Shown here: piece after piece, positions 17,956 through 25,946 of the stretch | Layout of the letters: every line of letters begins with the position of its first letter | Numbering within the stretch: the stretch's first letter is position 1 | Source of the DNA: Alkaliphilus serpentinus | Lineage (GTDB): Bacteria; Bacillota; Clostridia; Peptostreptococcales; Natronincolaceae | DNA length: 64,000 nucleotides | Direction: 5' to 3' | Assembly (NCBI RefSeq): GCF_009017255.1 | Contig: NZ_WBZB01000012.1 | Span: forward strand, 62,001 to 126,000 | Program-made: the position numbers and the translations under genes | Notes under the pieces: generated by a model | Told to the model about the DNA's origin: nothing | Seen by the model: only the letters and a program-made list of their open reading frames with translations | Databases searched by the model: none

Positions 17956-19974
17956 TTGAAGAAGTTAAATGGATTTATCAGGCTAATGATGGTATTTCTA
18001 GTAGCTACCACATTAATTCTAAGTAGCAGCTTAGCAGCTGCTTCAGCCCTTGATCAAGAGGGGGCAGAGGATTTAGACATAATGTCTATAGATGGAAGAT
18101 TATCTATAGACCTAAGATATAAGCCTAACGGTGGTGGAGACTGGACAAATATTTCCGAGGGGGAAAGCATTAGCTTAACTGCAACGGAAGAATACGTACT
18201 GGAGTGTACAGTTGAATACGATACTGGAGTAATAACAAAAGCAGTCCCTATAAATGGGGTTGTGCTTGAATTTAATGGAGCACCTATAGACGATTTTTCA
18301 ATTGGAACAATTGAAAACAACAGCAGTGAGACACGGGAATTCACTTTTACTGCTGATGAAGGAATCCACAATATACTAGTGACAGTAAGTGGAGATGATG
18401 GAGCTCAAACAGGAGACGAAATATCCTTTAGCTATGAGGGTGTAGCTATAATACCCATTAGTGGAATTACTATTGTAGGCGACGAAACTGAAGTAGTAGT
18501 AGGTGAAAGCCTGCAGCTAACAGCAATCGTGTATCCTGAAGACGCTACAAATCCAGATTTTACATGGTCAGTTGAAAATGGAACGGGTGAGGCCACAATT
18601 AGTCCCGAAGGTTTGTTACAAGGTACCGCAGTTGGAGAGGTAACTGTAACAGCGGCGGTCTATGAAGTTCCGGAAATATTTGATACTAAAAGTATTACAA
18701 TTATACCTCAAATAGCAGAAGAGGAAAAAGGCTCAATACAGATAATTAATACAATAGAAAGTGAAGATGGAGAGCCTCAAAGTGGAGTAATGTTTAATCT
18801 ATTGAAAGATGGGGAACCTCTAATAAGTGAGTCGACAGATGAAGAGGGGATCGCATTATTCGAAAACTTAGAGGTCGGTATCTATCACATTGAAGAGGTT
18901 GAGGTTGATGGCTACTATTCGAATTTTGATTTTTCAGAAGGCATATTAGTAACAGCAGAAAATACAACCATCGTTAATGTAGTTAACATTCCCTATAAAC
19001 CTTTAAGGCCAGTATTAGAGGGCATTGAAGTTGTCGGTGAGGGATTGTATAGAGCTTGCTGGGGATATAAAAATGACAACGATATTGTAGTAGATGCAGA
19101 GGTTAGTAAGTTTTCAGGTAATCCATCTGGGGAGATTATAATACCTATGGCATCTGAGTTTTTACCGGGAAGACATAGTAACGTTTTTTCCACATTATTT
19201 GACGGAAGCAACCTAGTGTGGACTCTAAAGGGACCAGACGGTAGTCAAAGGACTGCTACAGCATCAGCCAACTCTCAAAAATGCAAAGGCTCAATTACAT
19301 TTATAAAGGAAATTGAAAACCTAAATGAAGAAGATATAGTAGAAGAGGAATTTACAGTTAGACTAATAGGGATGAATGAAGATATATACGAAGTTGACTT
19401 TAGTTTCAATAATAATGGAAGTATCCATCTTGTTCCTGGAAGATACTATATTGAAGAAATCCTACATGGAGAGTCACAATTCATATTTCTAGGCTTCGGT
19501 GGTGAATACGTAAATATTGATGAAGATGGAAGCTATTATGTAGACCTTCAACCCCATGACGAGCTGACAATAACGGTAATCAACCAGAAGGAAAAGAAAT
19601 CAGATCCAGATCCAGATCCAGATCCAGATCCAGATCCAGATCCAGACCCAGATCCAGACCCAGATCCAAAACCAAGGCCAAAACGAGATCCAAAACCAGA
19701 TCCTGAACCAACTCCAGTTAATCCAGAGCCAATAACTGCTACCATTATTTCTGTTACCGGCGGAGAGGAAGAAGTTGTAATAGATGAAGAGGTGCCTGCA
19801 GCACCAACGGATTCTAATGTTGAAGAAGAAGTCGTAGAAGAAGAAACAGTAATCATCTTGGATGAAGAAGTGCCAACAGCACCCCTACCTAAAACTGGAG
19901 AAGGATCACCAATGTTATTCTACGGTTTAGGTTTATTAGTATCAGCATTAGGGTATAAATTAAAACGTAAATAA
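17956..19974 (+). CDS. LPxTG-anchored surface protein with Big_2 and Cna-B-like domains
   Basis: Secreted adhesin-like protein of 672 residues. The start is TTG 17956, eight bases after AAAGGAGAG; no ATG fits better. Order: signal peptide (1-32), an N-terminal beta domain (about 40-165), a Big_2-type Ig domain (about 169-252, GESLQLTAIVYPEDAT), a Cna-B domain (about 259-348), a unique domain similar in type to the second unique domain of adhesin 1 (about 350-445), a second Cna-B-like domain (about 446-545), a (Asp-Pro)11 stalk, LPKTG (644-648), a hydrophobic stretch and KLKRK. The leader holds a c-di-GMP class II aptamer. Confidence 0.9.
   Translation: MKKLNGFIRLMMVFLVATTLILSSSLAAASALDQEGAEDLDIMSIDGRLSIDLRYKPNGGGDWTNISEGESISLTATEEYVLECTVEYDTGVITKAVPINGVVLEFNGAPIDDFSIGTIENNSSETREFTFTADEGIHNILVTVSGDDGAQTGDEISFSYEGVAIIPISGITIVGDETEVVVGESLQLTAIVYPEDATNPDFTWSVENGTGEATISPEGLLQGTAVGEVTVTAAVYEVPEIFDTKSITIIPQIAEEEKGSIQIINTIESEDGEPQSGVMFNLLKDGEPLISESTDEEGIALFENLEVGIYHIEEVEVDGYYSNFDFSEGILVTAENTTIVNVVNIPYKPLRPVLEGIEVVGEGLYRACWGYKNDNDIVVDAEVSKFSGNPSGEIIIPMASEFLPGRHSNVFSTLFDGSNLVWTLKGPDGSQRTATASANSQKCKGSITFIKEIENLNEEDIVEEEFTVRLIGMNEDIYEVDFSFNNNGSIHLVPGRYYIEEILHGESQFIFLGFGGEYVNIDEDGSYYVDLQPHDELTITVINQKEKKSDPDPDPDPDPDPDPDPDPDPDPKPRPKRDPKPDPEPTPVNPEPITATIISVTGGEEEVVIDEEVPAAPTDSNVEEEVVEEETVIILDEEVPTAPLPKTGEGSPMLFYGLGLLVSALGYKLKRK
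19603..19668 (+). repeat. GATCCA hexamer tandem repeat encoding (Asp-Pro)11
   Basis: Eleven head-to-tail copies of GATCCA, two of them GACCCA, encode a rigid Asp-Pro stalk between the last globular domain and the wall anchor. Copy number could change by slippage without a frameshift. Confidence 0.95.
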
Positions 19975-19982
19975 TATATAAT

Positions 19983-20012
19983 AGAGCTGGGGAATATCCC
20001 CAGTTCTATTAA
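19983..20012 (+). terminator. Hairpin between adhesin 2 and sortase
   Basis: AGAGCTGGGGA pairs with TCCCCAGTTCT, 11 bp including a G-T pair. There is little T tract, so partial read-through into the sortase gene is plausible; the sortase has no clear promoter of its own. Confidence 0.55.
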
Positions 20013-20032
20013 CATAAAGGAAGCTGATATTG

Positions 20033-20737
20033 ATGAAAAACAAAATTTCTATAATATTAATAATCTTGGGAGGATTAATTTTTTCTTATCCCTTTTTAGA
20101 AAGGGCATATACCTATATTATGCAACAAAGGGCACTGGACAATTACGAAAAAACCATTGCTGAAGTGGAGGCTTCCCTCACAGATGAAGCAGATGAAGAG
20201 GCTTACCAGGAGTTTGTGGCCCTTGAAGATATATTTCAAAACTCTGTAGATTTGGGAGAATTGCCTGTTGAAGAATCAACTGTAGAGGAATCTACTGAAG
20301 AAGAAACCCCTACTAATGTCTCGAAACCAACTTCAAGTCCCTTAAATCCAATTGGAATCATAAAAATATCAAAGATTGATTTAAAGCTCCCTATATATGA
20401 TGGTACCTCGGAGAGATATTTAAAGGTTGGGGTAGGAAGAATAAAGGGAACCTCTAGCCTTGGTGAAATTGGCAATGTAGCCTTAGCTGGACATAGAAGC
20501 AGAACCTATGGAAGATTCCTTAATCGATTAAATGAATTAGAAGTAGGGGACGAAATCATAGTAGAAGAGGGCGGCAATACCTACTCCTACACAGTGTACA
20601 AAACCCATATCGTTGAACCAGAAGATGTCAGTGTTCTGTATCGAAACAATAAAGACAGAGTACTCACTTTGGTTACCTGCGATCCTATTGAAACAGCCAC
20701 CCATCGATTAATCGTTCATGCTGTTGCCAATGAGTAA
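20033..20737 (+). CDS. Sortase, class D-like
   Basis: Membrane-anchored transpeptidase that cleaves LPxTG signals and links the protein to peptidoglycan. ATG 20033 is preferred over the adjacent TTG 20030. One N-terminal membrane segment (about 5-20) is followed by a Glu-rich stalk (about 45-95) and the sortase barrel. The catalytic residues are His154 (ALAGHRS), Cys216 (TLVTCDP) and Arg225 (THRLIVH). The absence of a C-terminal membrane segment argues against a class C pilin polymerase. It lies between the two LPxTG substrates and the transglutaminase gene, so those two proteins are its likely clients. Confidence 0.9.
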   Translation: MKNKISIILIILGGLIFSYPFLERAYTYIMQQRALDNYEKTIAEVEASLTDEADEEAYQEFVALEDIFQNSVDLGELPVEESTVEESTEEETPTNVSKPTSSPLNPIGIIKISKIDLKLPIYDGTSERYLKVGVGRIKGTSSLGEIGNVALAGHRSRTYGRFLNRLNELEVGDEIIVEEGGNTYSYTVYKTHIVEPEDVSVLYRNNKDRVLTLVTCDPIETATHRLIVHAVANE

Positions 20738-20866
20738 TGTAATGAGTAATTAGTTAATAATTATTAATGAAAAAAACCAAACAAAAAAAGACAATAGAAT
20801 AATACTTAAGAAAGCAAAGCTATTTGTAGGACGTTTAAAAATTATGAAAAATTTAGCAAAAAAATG

Positions 20867-20894
20867 TTGATTACCAGATTCTTTGTGGTATAAT
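20867..20894 (+). promoter_or_regulatory. Promoter upstream of the tandem riboswitch
   Basis: TTGATT (20867-20872), a 16-base spacer and a perfect TATAAT (20889-20894). Transcription would begin about 40 bases before the first aptamer, giving a leader of roughly 275 bases. Confidence 0.6.
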
Positions 20895-20932
20895 TATATT
20901 AGGACAAGTATCATCTAACTACAATAATGTGA

Positions 20933-21020
20933 CTTTTCACGATAAATGGCAAACCATGGGAAACTGTGGGACGCAAAGCTAAGGGCCTAATCGAAAGAAT
21001 GGCAGCCAGCTACCGAAAGA
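20933..21020 (+). ncRNA. Cyclic di-GMP class I riboswitch, first of a tandem pair
   Basis: Core elements: GGCAAACCATGGGAAAC (20948-20964), TGTGGGACGCAAAGC (20965-20979) and GGCCTAATCGAAAGAATGG followed by CAGCC and GCTACCGAAAG. The core is nearly identical to the second aptamer 143 bases downstream. Closing pairs such as CTTT/AAAG are less regular than in the second copy. Confidence 0.9.
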
Positions 21021-21073
21021 GAAGTTTTTGTTTTTGTAAAAAACATAATAACTAAGGCAATTGTTGCAAGCAA

Positions 21074-21166
21074 CTTTTCGCCGATAAAGGCAAACCATGG
21101 GAAACTGTGGGACGCAAAGCCAAAGGGCCTAATCGAAAGAATGGCAGCCGAGCTACCGAAGGGAGA
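21074..21166 (+). ncRNA. Cyclic di-GMP class I riboswitch, second of a tandem pair
   Basis: Same core as the first copy, with GGCAAACC at 21089-21096 and GACGCAAAGC at 21111-21120. The predicted closing helix CTTTTCG (21074-21080) with CGAAGGG (21157-21163) includes the AAGGGAG that serves as the Shine-Dalgarno site of the next gene (21159-21165; ATG at 21176). Ligand binding that stabilises this helix should therefore lower translation (inference). Confidence 0.9.
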
Positions 21167-21175
21167 GTTTTTTCT

Positions 21176-21985
21176 ATGAGAAAAAGCAGAGTATTATCTC
21201 TAATTATAATAATGATTACATTACTTACCTTTAACGTTTTTTCCTATGGAGGCAATTCTGATATCTACCTTGTAGAGGATGACCTAAAAGTAGGATTAAT
21301 CGGTGTATACAACAACAGTAATAACCAAAATCGATTAAAGCTTCTTATTGAAAAGGATGGAGAAAGGTATACATATAATATTTTCAATGAAGACGAAATT
21401 CAGCAATTCCCTTTGCAAATGGGCAACGGAAGCTACACTATAAAAATCATGGAGAATACTGAAGGAAATAAGTATCGCAGCCTATCAACCAAGAAAGTTC
21501 AGCTACAGCTTGAGGATTATAAAGCAGTTTTTCTCAACTCTATACAAGAGATTAACTGGGACCAATCAAATGAGGCAATAAAGCTTGCAGAAGAGCTCAC
21601 TGAAGGCAAAACAACAGACCAAGAAAAGGTAGAGACTATATATACTTATATTATAGAAAACATAAGCTATGATTATAAAAAGATCGAAACATTAACTCCC
21701 TTATATTTACCCAATATCGACTCCACCCTTGAAGATGGACAAGGTATCTGCTACGATTATTCAGCTCTAATGGCAGCGATGCTAAGAAGTGTAGGGGTTC
21801 CAACAAAGATGGTAAAGGGCTACACTACAGAAATTCCTGGAGAATATCATGCATGGAACGAAGTACTTGTAGAAGGTGAATGGAAGGTTATGGATACCAC
21901 CTTTGATGCAGCCTACTATCAATCAAATAGAGAGGTATCTCAGTATAAAGATTCAAATACTTATTCAGCACAAAAATTCTTTTAA
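21176..21985 (+). CDS. Secreted transglutaminase-like protein
   Basis: Exported protein of 269 residues with a transglutaminase/protease-like fold. The start is ATG 21176, ten bases after AAGGGAG; a longer frame from 21107 would run through the riboswitch and is rejected. Signal peptide about 1-25, a beta domain about 27-120, then the catalytic domain. The triad is visible: Cys192 (GICYDYSALMAAMLRS), His225 (EYHAWNEV) and Asp240 (VMDTTFDA). It could cross-link or cleave surface proteins; the sortase and Cna-B adhesins next to it are natural candidates (inference). Expression is under two tandem c-di-GMP aptamers. Confidence 0.87.
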   Translation: MRKSRVLSLIIIMITLLTFNVFSYGGNSDIYLVEDDLKVGLIGVYNNSNNQNRLKLLIEKDGERYTYNIFNEDEIQQFPLQMGNGSYTIKIMENTEGNKYRSLSTKKVQLQLEDYKAVFLNSIQEINWDQSNEAIKLAEELTEGKTTDQEKVETIYTYIIENISYDYKKIETLTPLYLPNIDSTLEDGQGICYDYSALMAAMLRSVGVPTKMVKGYTTEIPGEYHAWNEVLVEGEWKVMDTTFDAAYYQSNREVSQYKDSNTYSAQKFF

Positions 21986-21997
21986 AAATATACTTTT

Positions 21998-22040
21998 AAA
22001 AACCCCCTGACATTAATGGTCGTGGGGTTTTTGGTTTTTT
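21998..22040 (+). terminator. Terminator after the transglutaminase gene
   Basis: AAAAACCCC pairs with GGGGTTTTT, with inner pairs GAC/GTC, and is followed by further T residues. It closes the c-di-GMP-controlled locus. Confidence 0.85.
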
Positions 22041-22135
22041 AGAAAATAATCAAAGCGGATACTAATTGTTTTTTTTCAAAAAAACGAATAAAATATAAGC
22101 TAAGTAGAAAAATAATTCATTTTTGGAGGAAATTT

Positions 22136-22954
22136 ATGGGCAAGCTTAAACGGAACGAGAGAATTGCAGCAATGATGAAAATATTAGGAGATCATCCGAA
22201 TAAAATATATACGTTGAATTATTTTACCGAAAGATTTCAATCAGCTAAATCTACCATTAGTGAGGACCTTGTTATCGTTAAGCAGGCTATGGAGAAGATG
22301 TCCTTAGGTAGAATAGAGACAATTGCAGGGGCAGCTGGAGGAGTAAAATTTATTCCTCAAACCAATAAATCTCAAAATAAAGAGCTATTAATGGAAATGA
22401 GCACAATGCTAATGGATCCAGATCGAATCCTACCCGGGGGCTTTTTATATATGGCAGATATCATTTACTGGCCTAGTATCATTCAAAATTTAGGAGTCAT
22501 TTTCGCAAGTCAATTTAGTCATAAATCAGTAGACTATATAGTAACTGTAGAAACCAAAGGAATCCCTCTAGCAATGATGGTGGCTAAGGCCTTAAATCTA
22601 CCATTGGTAATCTTAAGAAGTGATAGTAAGGTTACTGAAGGATCAACGGTAAGCATAAGCTATGTTTCTGGTTCCTCTGGCAAAATTCAACAAATGTCCC
22701 TAGCCAAGCGGGCAATAAAACCAAATTCTAAAGTGATATTTATTGATGATTTCATGAAGGCAGGAGGTACTGCAAAAGGAGTCATGGATATGATGAGGGA
22801 GTTTGATGTAACAGTAGAAGGTATTGGCGTGCTAATCTCAACTAAAGGGCCAGAGAATAAATTAGTTGAGAATTATACCTCACTTTTAATACTGGATGAG
22901 GTAAACGAAAGGGATGGAATTATCGATATATATCCTAATCCAAAGCTAATTTAA
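22136..22954 (+). CDS. purR: Pur operon repressor PurR
   Basis: PRPP-responsive DNA-binding repressor of purine genes (272 residues). The N-terminal winged helix (about 1-75, KRNERIAAMMKILGDHPNKI) is followed by a phosphoribosyltransferase-fold domain with the PRPP loop VIFIDDFMKAGGTAKGV (about 201-217). TTGGAGG lies just before the ATG. It opens the conserved purR-spoVG-glmU-prs block; the yabJ gene that lies between purR and spoVG in B. subtilis is absent. Confidence 0.95.
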   Translation: MGKLKRNERIAAMMKILGDHPNKIYTLNYFTERFQSAKSTISEDLVIVKQAMEKMSLGRIETIAGAAGGVKFIPQTNKSQNKELLMEMSTMLMDPDRILPGGFLYMADIIYWPSIIQNLGVIFASQFSHKSVDYIVTVETKGIPLAMMVAKALNLPLVILRSDSKVTEGSTVSISYVSGSSGKIQQMSLAKRAIKPNSKVIFIDDFMKAGGTAKGVMDMMREFDVTVEGIGVLISTKGPENKLVENYTSLLILDEVNERDGIIDIYPNPKLI

Positions 22955-23016
22955 CCTGTATATTAGTAATTTTTATAATCAATTAACAAATAAATTCTGA
23001 AAACTTTGGGAATTAA

Positions 23017-23043
23017 GAAGGATATCTCCATTTTGTGGAGAAT
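23017..23043 (+). promoter_or_regulatory. Sigma-H-type promoter for spoVG
   Basis: GAAGGATAT (23017-23025) and GGAGAAT (23037-23043) are separated by 11 bases. This fits the RNAGGAWWW / RNNGAAT sigma-H consensus, and B. subtilis spoVG is the classical sigma-H target. Confidence 0.7.
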
Positions 23044-23096
23044 ACAGGATAAAATGACATGCATTCCAGCAGGCAGAAGAAGGGTGGTGAGGGACA

Positions 23097-23393
23097 ATGC
23101 AAGTGACTGATGTAAGAATTAGAAAGGTAGCAACGGAAGGTAAGATGAAGGCAATTGTTTCTGTTACTTTTGATGATGAGTTTGTAGTACATGATATTAA
23201 GATTATTGAAGGGCAAAATGGTTTATTTATTGCAATGCCTAGCAGAAAGATGGGAGAGGGTGACTTCAGAGATATTGCCCACCCAATTAATTCCGACACT
23301 CGTTCAAAAATTCAAGATGCCATTTTCGGGGAATATGAAAGAATGGGCGAAGAAGTTGAAATGATTGAAGAAGCAGGAGCAATGGCTGAGTAA
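23097..23393 (+). CDS. spoVG: SpoVG, RNA/DNA-binding regulator
   Basis: Small regulator of 98 residues acting on septation, sporulation and virulence genes in Firmicutes. It begins [20 protein letters not shown] and contains the conserved [20 protein letters not shown] and the [16 protein letters not shown] core. It is preceded by a sigma-H-type promoter and followed by a 9-bp hairpin. Confidence 0.96.
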   Translation: MQVTDVRIRKVATEGKMKAIVSVTFDDEFVVHDIKIIEGQNGLFIAMPSRKMGEGDFRDIAHPINSDTRSKIQDAIFGEYERMGEEVEMIEEAGAMAE

Positions 23394-23402
23394 GTCTAAT
23401 CG

Positions 23403-23432
23403 GGGGGTCTCTTTTGAGGCTCCCTTATTATG
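23403..23432 (+). terminator. Hairpin after spoVG
   Basis: GGGGGTCTC pairs with GAGGCTCCC, including two G-T pairs, across TTTT. The tail is TTATTAT. Confidence 0.55.
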
Positions 23433-23554
23433 TGGAGAAATTGTTGAAAAAAGGGGTTCATTATTTATCAAAAATATAATAAACTATTAAAGGGACGAAA
23501 ATAAGAAAATACTATAAATATAAATATTTTGAAAATAAACCTGGAGGTGAGAGG

Positions 23555-24922
23555 ATGAAATTAAAAGCGATAATATTGGCAGCAGGTGAAGGTAAGAGAA
23601 TGAAATCCCGTATCCCAAAGGTTCTTCATAAGCTATGTGGACAAGGGATGTTGGCCCATGTAATAGAAGCTGCTGAAGGATCTCAGGTTTCTGAAACCAT
23701 AGTAGTAATAGGTCATGGTGCTGATGAGGTAAAAAGCACCTTGAAGGCGGAGATTAGAACTGTTCTTCAAAAGGAGCAGCTAGGAACTGGACATGCTGTT
23801 ATGATGGCTCAACAATACATAGAGGATGAAGGCAATGTAATTGTGTTATATGGCGATGGCCCGTTAATTACAGAGGATACCCTCAACTCATTAATTGATT
23901 ATCATAATAAAGGATGCTATAGCGCTACGGTATTGACAACTGACTTAAGTAACCCCCAAGGCTATGGGAGGATTATCAGGAATAACGACTTAGAATTGGA
24001 AAGAATAGTAGAAGATAAAGATGCCAACCCACAAGAAAAAGAAGTGAAGGAAATAAATTCAGGAATCTATTGCTTCAGTTCAAAGGAGCTAAAGAATGCC
24101 TTACCTCTACTAAAAAGCAATAATGCCCAAGGAGAATACTATCTAACAGATGTTTTAGCAATTATTAAGAATATGGGCAAAAAGGTGGGCCTGTTTCAAA
24201 CAGACAAATATGAAGATATAATGGCAGCCAACTCAAGGGATCAACTATCAGACCTTGAGGCCATTATGAGAAAGAGAATTAACCAAAAACACATGGAGAA
24301 TGGAGTAACCATAATAGATCCTGCCAATACCTATATTGAAAAAAAGGTAAAGATCGGAATCGATACAACCATTTATCCTGGAGCAATATTAGAAGGTAAA
24401 ACCATCATAGGGGAAGGTTGTAAAATTGGACCCAATTCTCATATAATCGATAGTGTCATTGAAGATCATGTAGAAATAGATAAGTCTACTATTAAAGAGA
24501 GTTCTGTTAAGAGCAATTCAACAATTGGACCCTACGCTTACCTAAGGCCAGGTAGCAGAATAGGAAATAACGTTAAAATTGGTGATTTTGTAGAGGTAAA
24601 GAACTCAGTAATCGGAGATAATTCTAAAGCCTCCCATTTAGCCTATATAGGTGATGCAGAAGTAGGAAAAGGGGTAAATATAGGGTGTGGAGTTATTTTT
24701 GTAAACTATGATGGGGTAAATAAGCATAAAACCATTATTGAAGATAATGCCTTTATAGGAAGTAATTCTAACCTAGTAGCTCCAGTTAAAGTAAATGAAA
24801 ATGGATATGTGGCAAGTGGCTCCACCATCACCAAGGAGGTTCCAAAGGGAGCCCTGGCAATAGCCCGAAGCAGACAAGAAAACAAAGAGGGTTGGGCTGA
24901 AAAGAAAAATCAAAAGAAATAA
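23555..24922 (+). CDS. glmU: Bifunctional UDP-GlcNAc pyrophosphorylase / glucosamine-1-phosphate acetyltransferase
   Basis: Makes UDP-GlcNAc for peptidoglycan and other wall polymers. The 455-residue protein has an N-terminal nucleotidyltransferase domain (LAAGEGKRMKSRIPKVLH, about 8-25) and a C-terminal left-handed beta-helix with hexapeptide repeats (about 250-440), including the acetyltransferase signature GDFVEVKNSVIG. TGGAGG precedes the ATG. The gene order glmU-prs-pth is conserved. Confidence 0.97.
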   Translation: MKLKAIILAAGEGKRMKSRIPKVLHKLCGQGMLAHVIEAAEGSQVSETIVVIGHGADEVKSTLKAEIRTVLQKEQLGTGHAVMMAQQYIEDEGNVIVLYGDGPLITEDTLNSLIDYHNKGCYSATVLTTDLSNPQGYGRIIRNNDLELERIVEDKDANPQEKEVKEINSGIYCFSSKELKNALPLLKSNNAQGEYYLTDVLAIIKNMGKKVGLFQTDKYEDIMAANSRDQLSDLEAIMRKRINQKHMENGVTIIDPANTYIEKKVKIGIDTTIYPGAILEGKTIIGEGCKIGPNSHIIDSVIEDHVEIDKSTIKESSVKSNSTIGPYAYLRPGSRIGNNVKIGDFVEVKNSVIGDNSKASHLAYIGDAEVGKGVNIGCGVIFVNYDGVNKHKTIIEDNAFIGSNSNLVAPVKVNENGYVASGSTITKEVPKGALAIARSRQENKEGWAEKKNQKK

Positions 24923-24985
24923 TGTACATACTGGATATAGGGATATTTCCCTAAGGATCAACAGAAGATATGAGGAGGAAGATGA

Positions 24986-25933
24986 ATGAATACCAGTGGT
25001 AGTGAGATTAAAATTTTTTGTGGTAATGCCAATAGTAAGCTTGCTGAGGAAATTGCACAGCATACAGGGGTTCCCCTTGGTCACGCAGAGGTAACAACCT
25101 TCAGTGATGGTGAAATTGCAGCCAATATTAATGAAACCGTTAGAGGTGCAGACGTTTTTGTGGTTCAACCAACAAATCCTCCTGTCAACGATAACCTGAT
25201 GGAATTACTAATCATGATTGATGCCTTTAAAAGAGCTTCAGCAGGAAGAATCACAGCGGTTTTACCCTACTATGGCTATGCAAGGCAAGATCGTAAAGCT
25301 AAGGCCCGTGATCCAATCACAGCAAAGCTAGTAGCTGATCTCCTTACTGTTGCAGGAGCCGATAGAGTTCTTACTATGGATCTACACGCATCTCAAATTC
25401 AGGGTTACTTTAATATACCAGTGGATCATCTGTTGGGAGTGCCAATTCTGGCAAGATACTTCCAATCCAAAAATCTTGGAGATGTTGCTGTTGTGTCCCC
25501 AGACTTAGGAAGTGTTACAAGGGCAAGGAGCTTTGCCAATTATCTAGATGCTCCAATTGCCATCATCGATAAGAGAAGACCGAAGGCAAATGTTTCCGAA
25601 ATTATGAATATTATCGGTGAAGTAGAAGGGAAGAATGTAATTCTTATAGATGATATGATCGATACTGCCGGAACCATATGTCAAGCAGCCAATGCTCTAA
25701 AGGAGTTTGGGGCCAAAGAGGTATACGCCTGCTGTACCCATCCAGTGCTTTCGGGTCCAGCTTTAGAAAGAATCGAGAAGTCTGCTATTCAAGAGCTTGT
25801 AGTAACCAACACCATAGCTCTACCAGAGGATAAGATTATCGATAAAATAAAGGTAATTTCAGTGGCTCCCACATTTGCTGAAGCCATCACCAGAATTTAT
25901 AAAAACATATCTGTAAGTAAACTTTTCGCATAA
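24986..25933 (+). CDS. prs: Ribose-phosphate pyrophosphokinase
   Basis: Makes PRPP from ribose 5-phosphate and ATP; PRPP is also the ligand sensed by PurR upstream. The 315-residue protein carries the ATP loop and flag region ([11 protein letters not shown]), the catalytic KRRPKAN and the PRPP-binding [13 protein letters not shown] (about 216-228). GAGGAGG precedes the ATG. It ends 13 bases before pth, so the two genes are co-transcribed. Confidence 0.97.
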   Translation: MNTSGSEIKIFCGNANSKLAEEIAQHTGVPLGHAEVTTFSDGEIAANINETVRGADVFVVQPTNPPVNDNLMELLIMIDAFKRASAGRITAVLPYYGYARQDRKAKARDPITAKLVADLLTVAGADRVLTMDLHASQIQGYFNIPVDHLLGVPILARYFQSKNLGDVAVVSPDLGSVTRARSFANYLDAPIAIIDKRRPKANVSEIMNIIGEVEGKNVILIDDMIDTAGTICQAANALKEFGAKEVYACCTHPVLSGPALERIEKSAIQELVVTNTIALPEDKIIDKIKVISVAPTFAEAITRIYKNISVSKLFA

Positions 25934-25946
25934 AAAGGTGAGAAAA

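Noticed and set aside
19548-19856. Minus-strand Gly/Ser-rich reading frame opposite the Asp-Pro stalk
   Set aside because: It is the mirror of the GATCCA repeat in a real plus-strand gene; no ribosome site or promoter.
21107-21175. Longer N terminus of the transglutaminase gene starting inside the aptamer
   Set aside because: The first 23 codons are riboswitch sequence. ATG 21176 has the ribosome site and is followed by a signal peptide.
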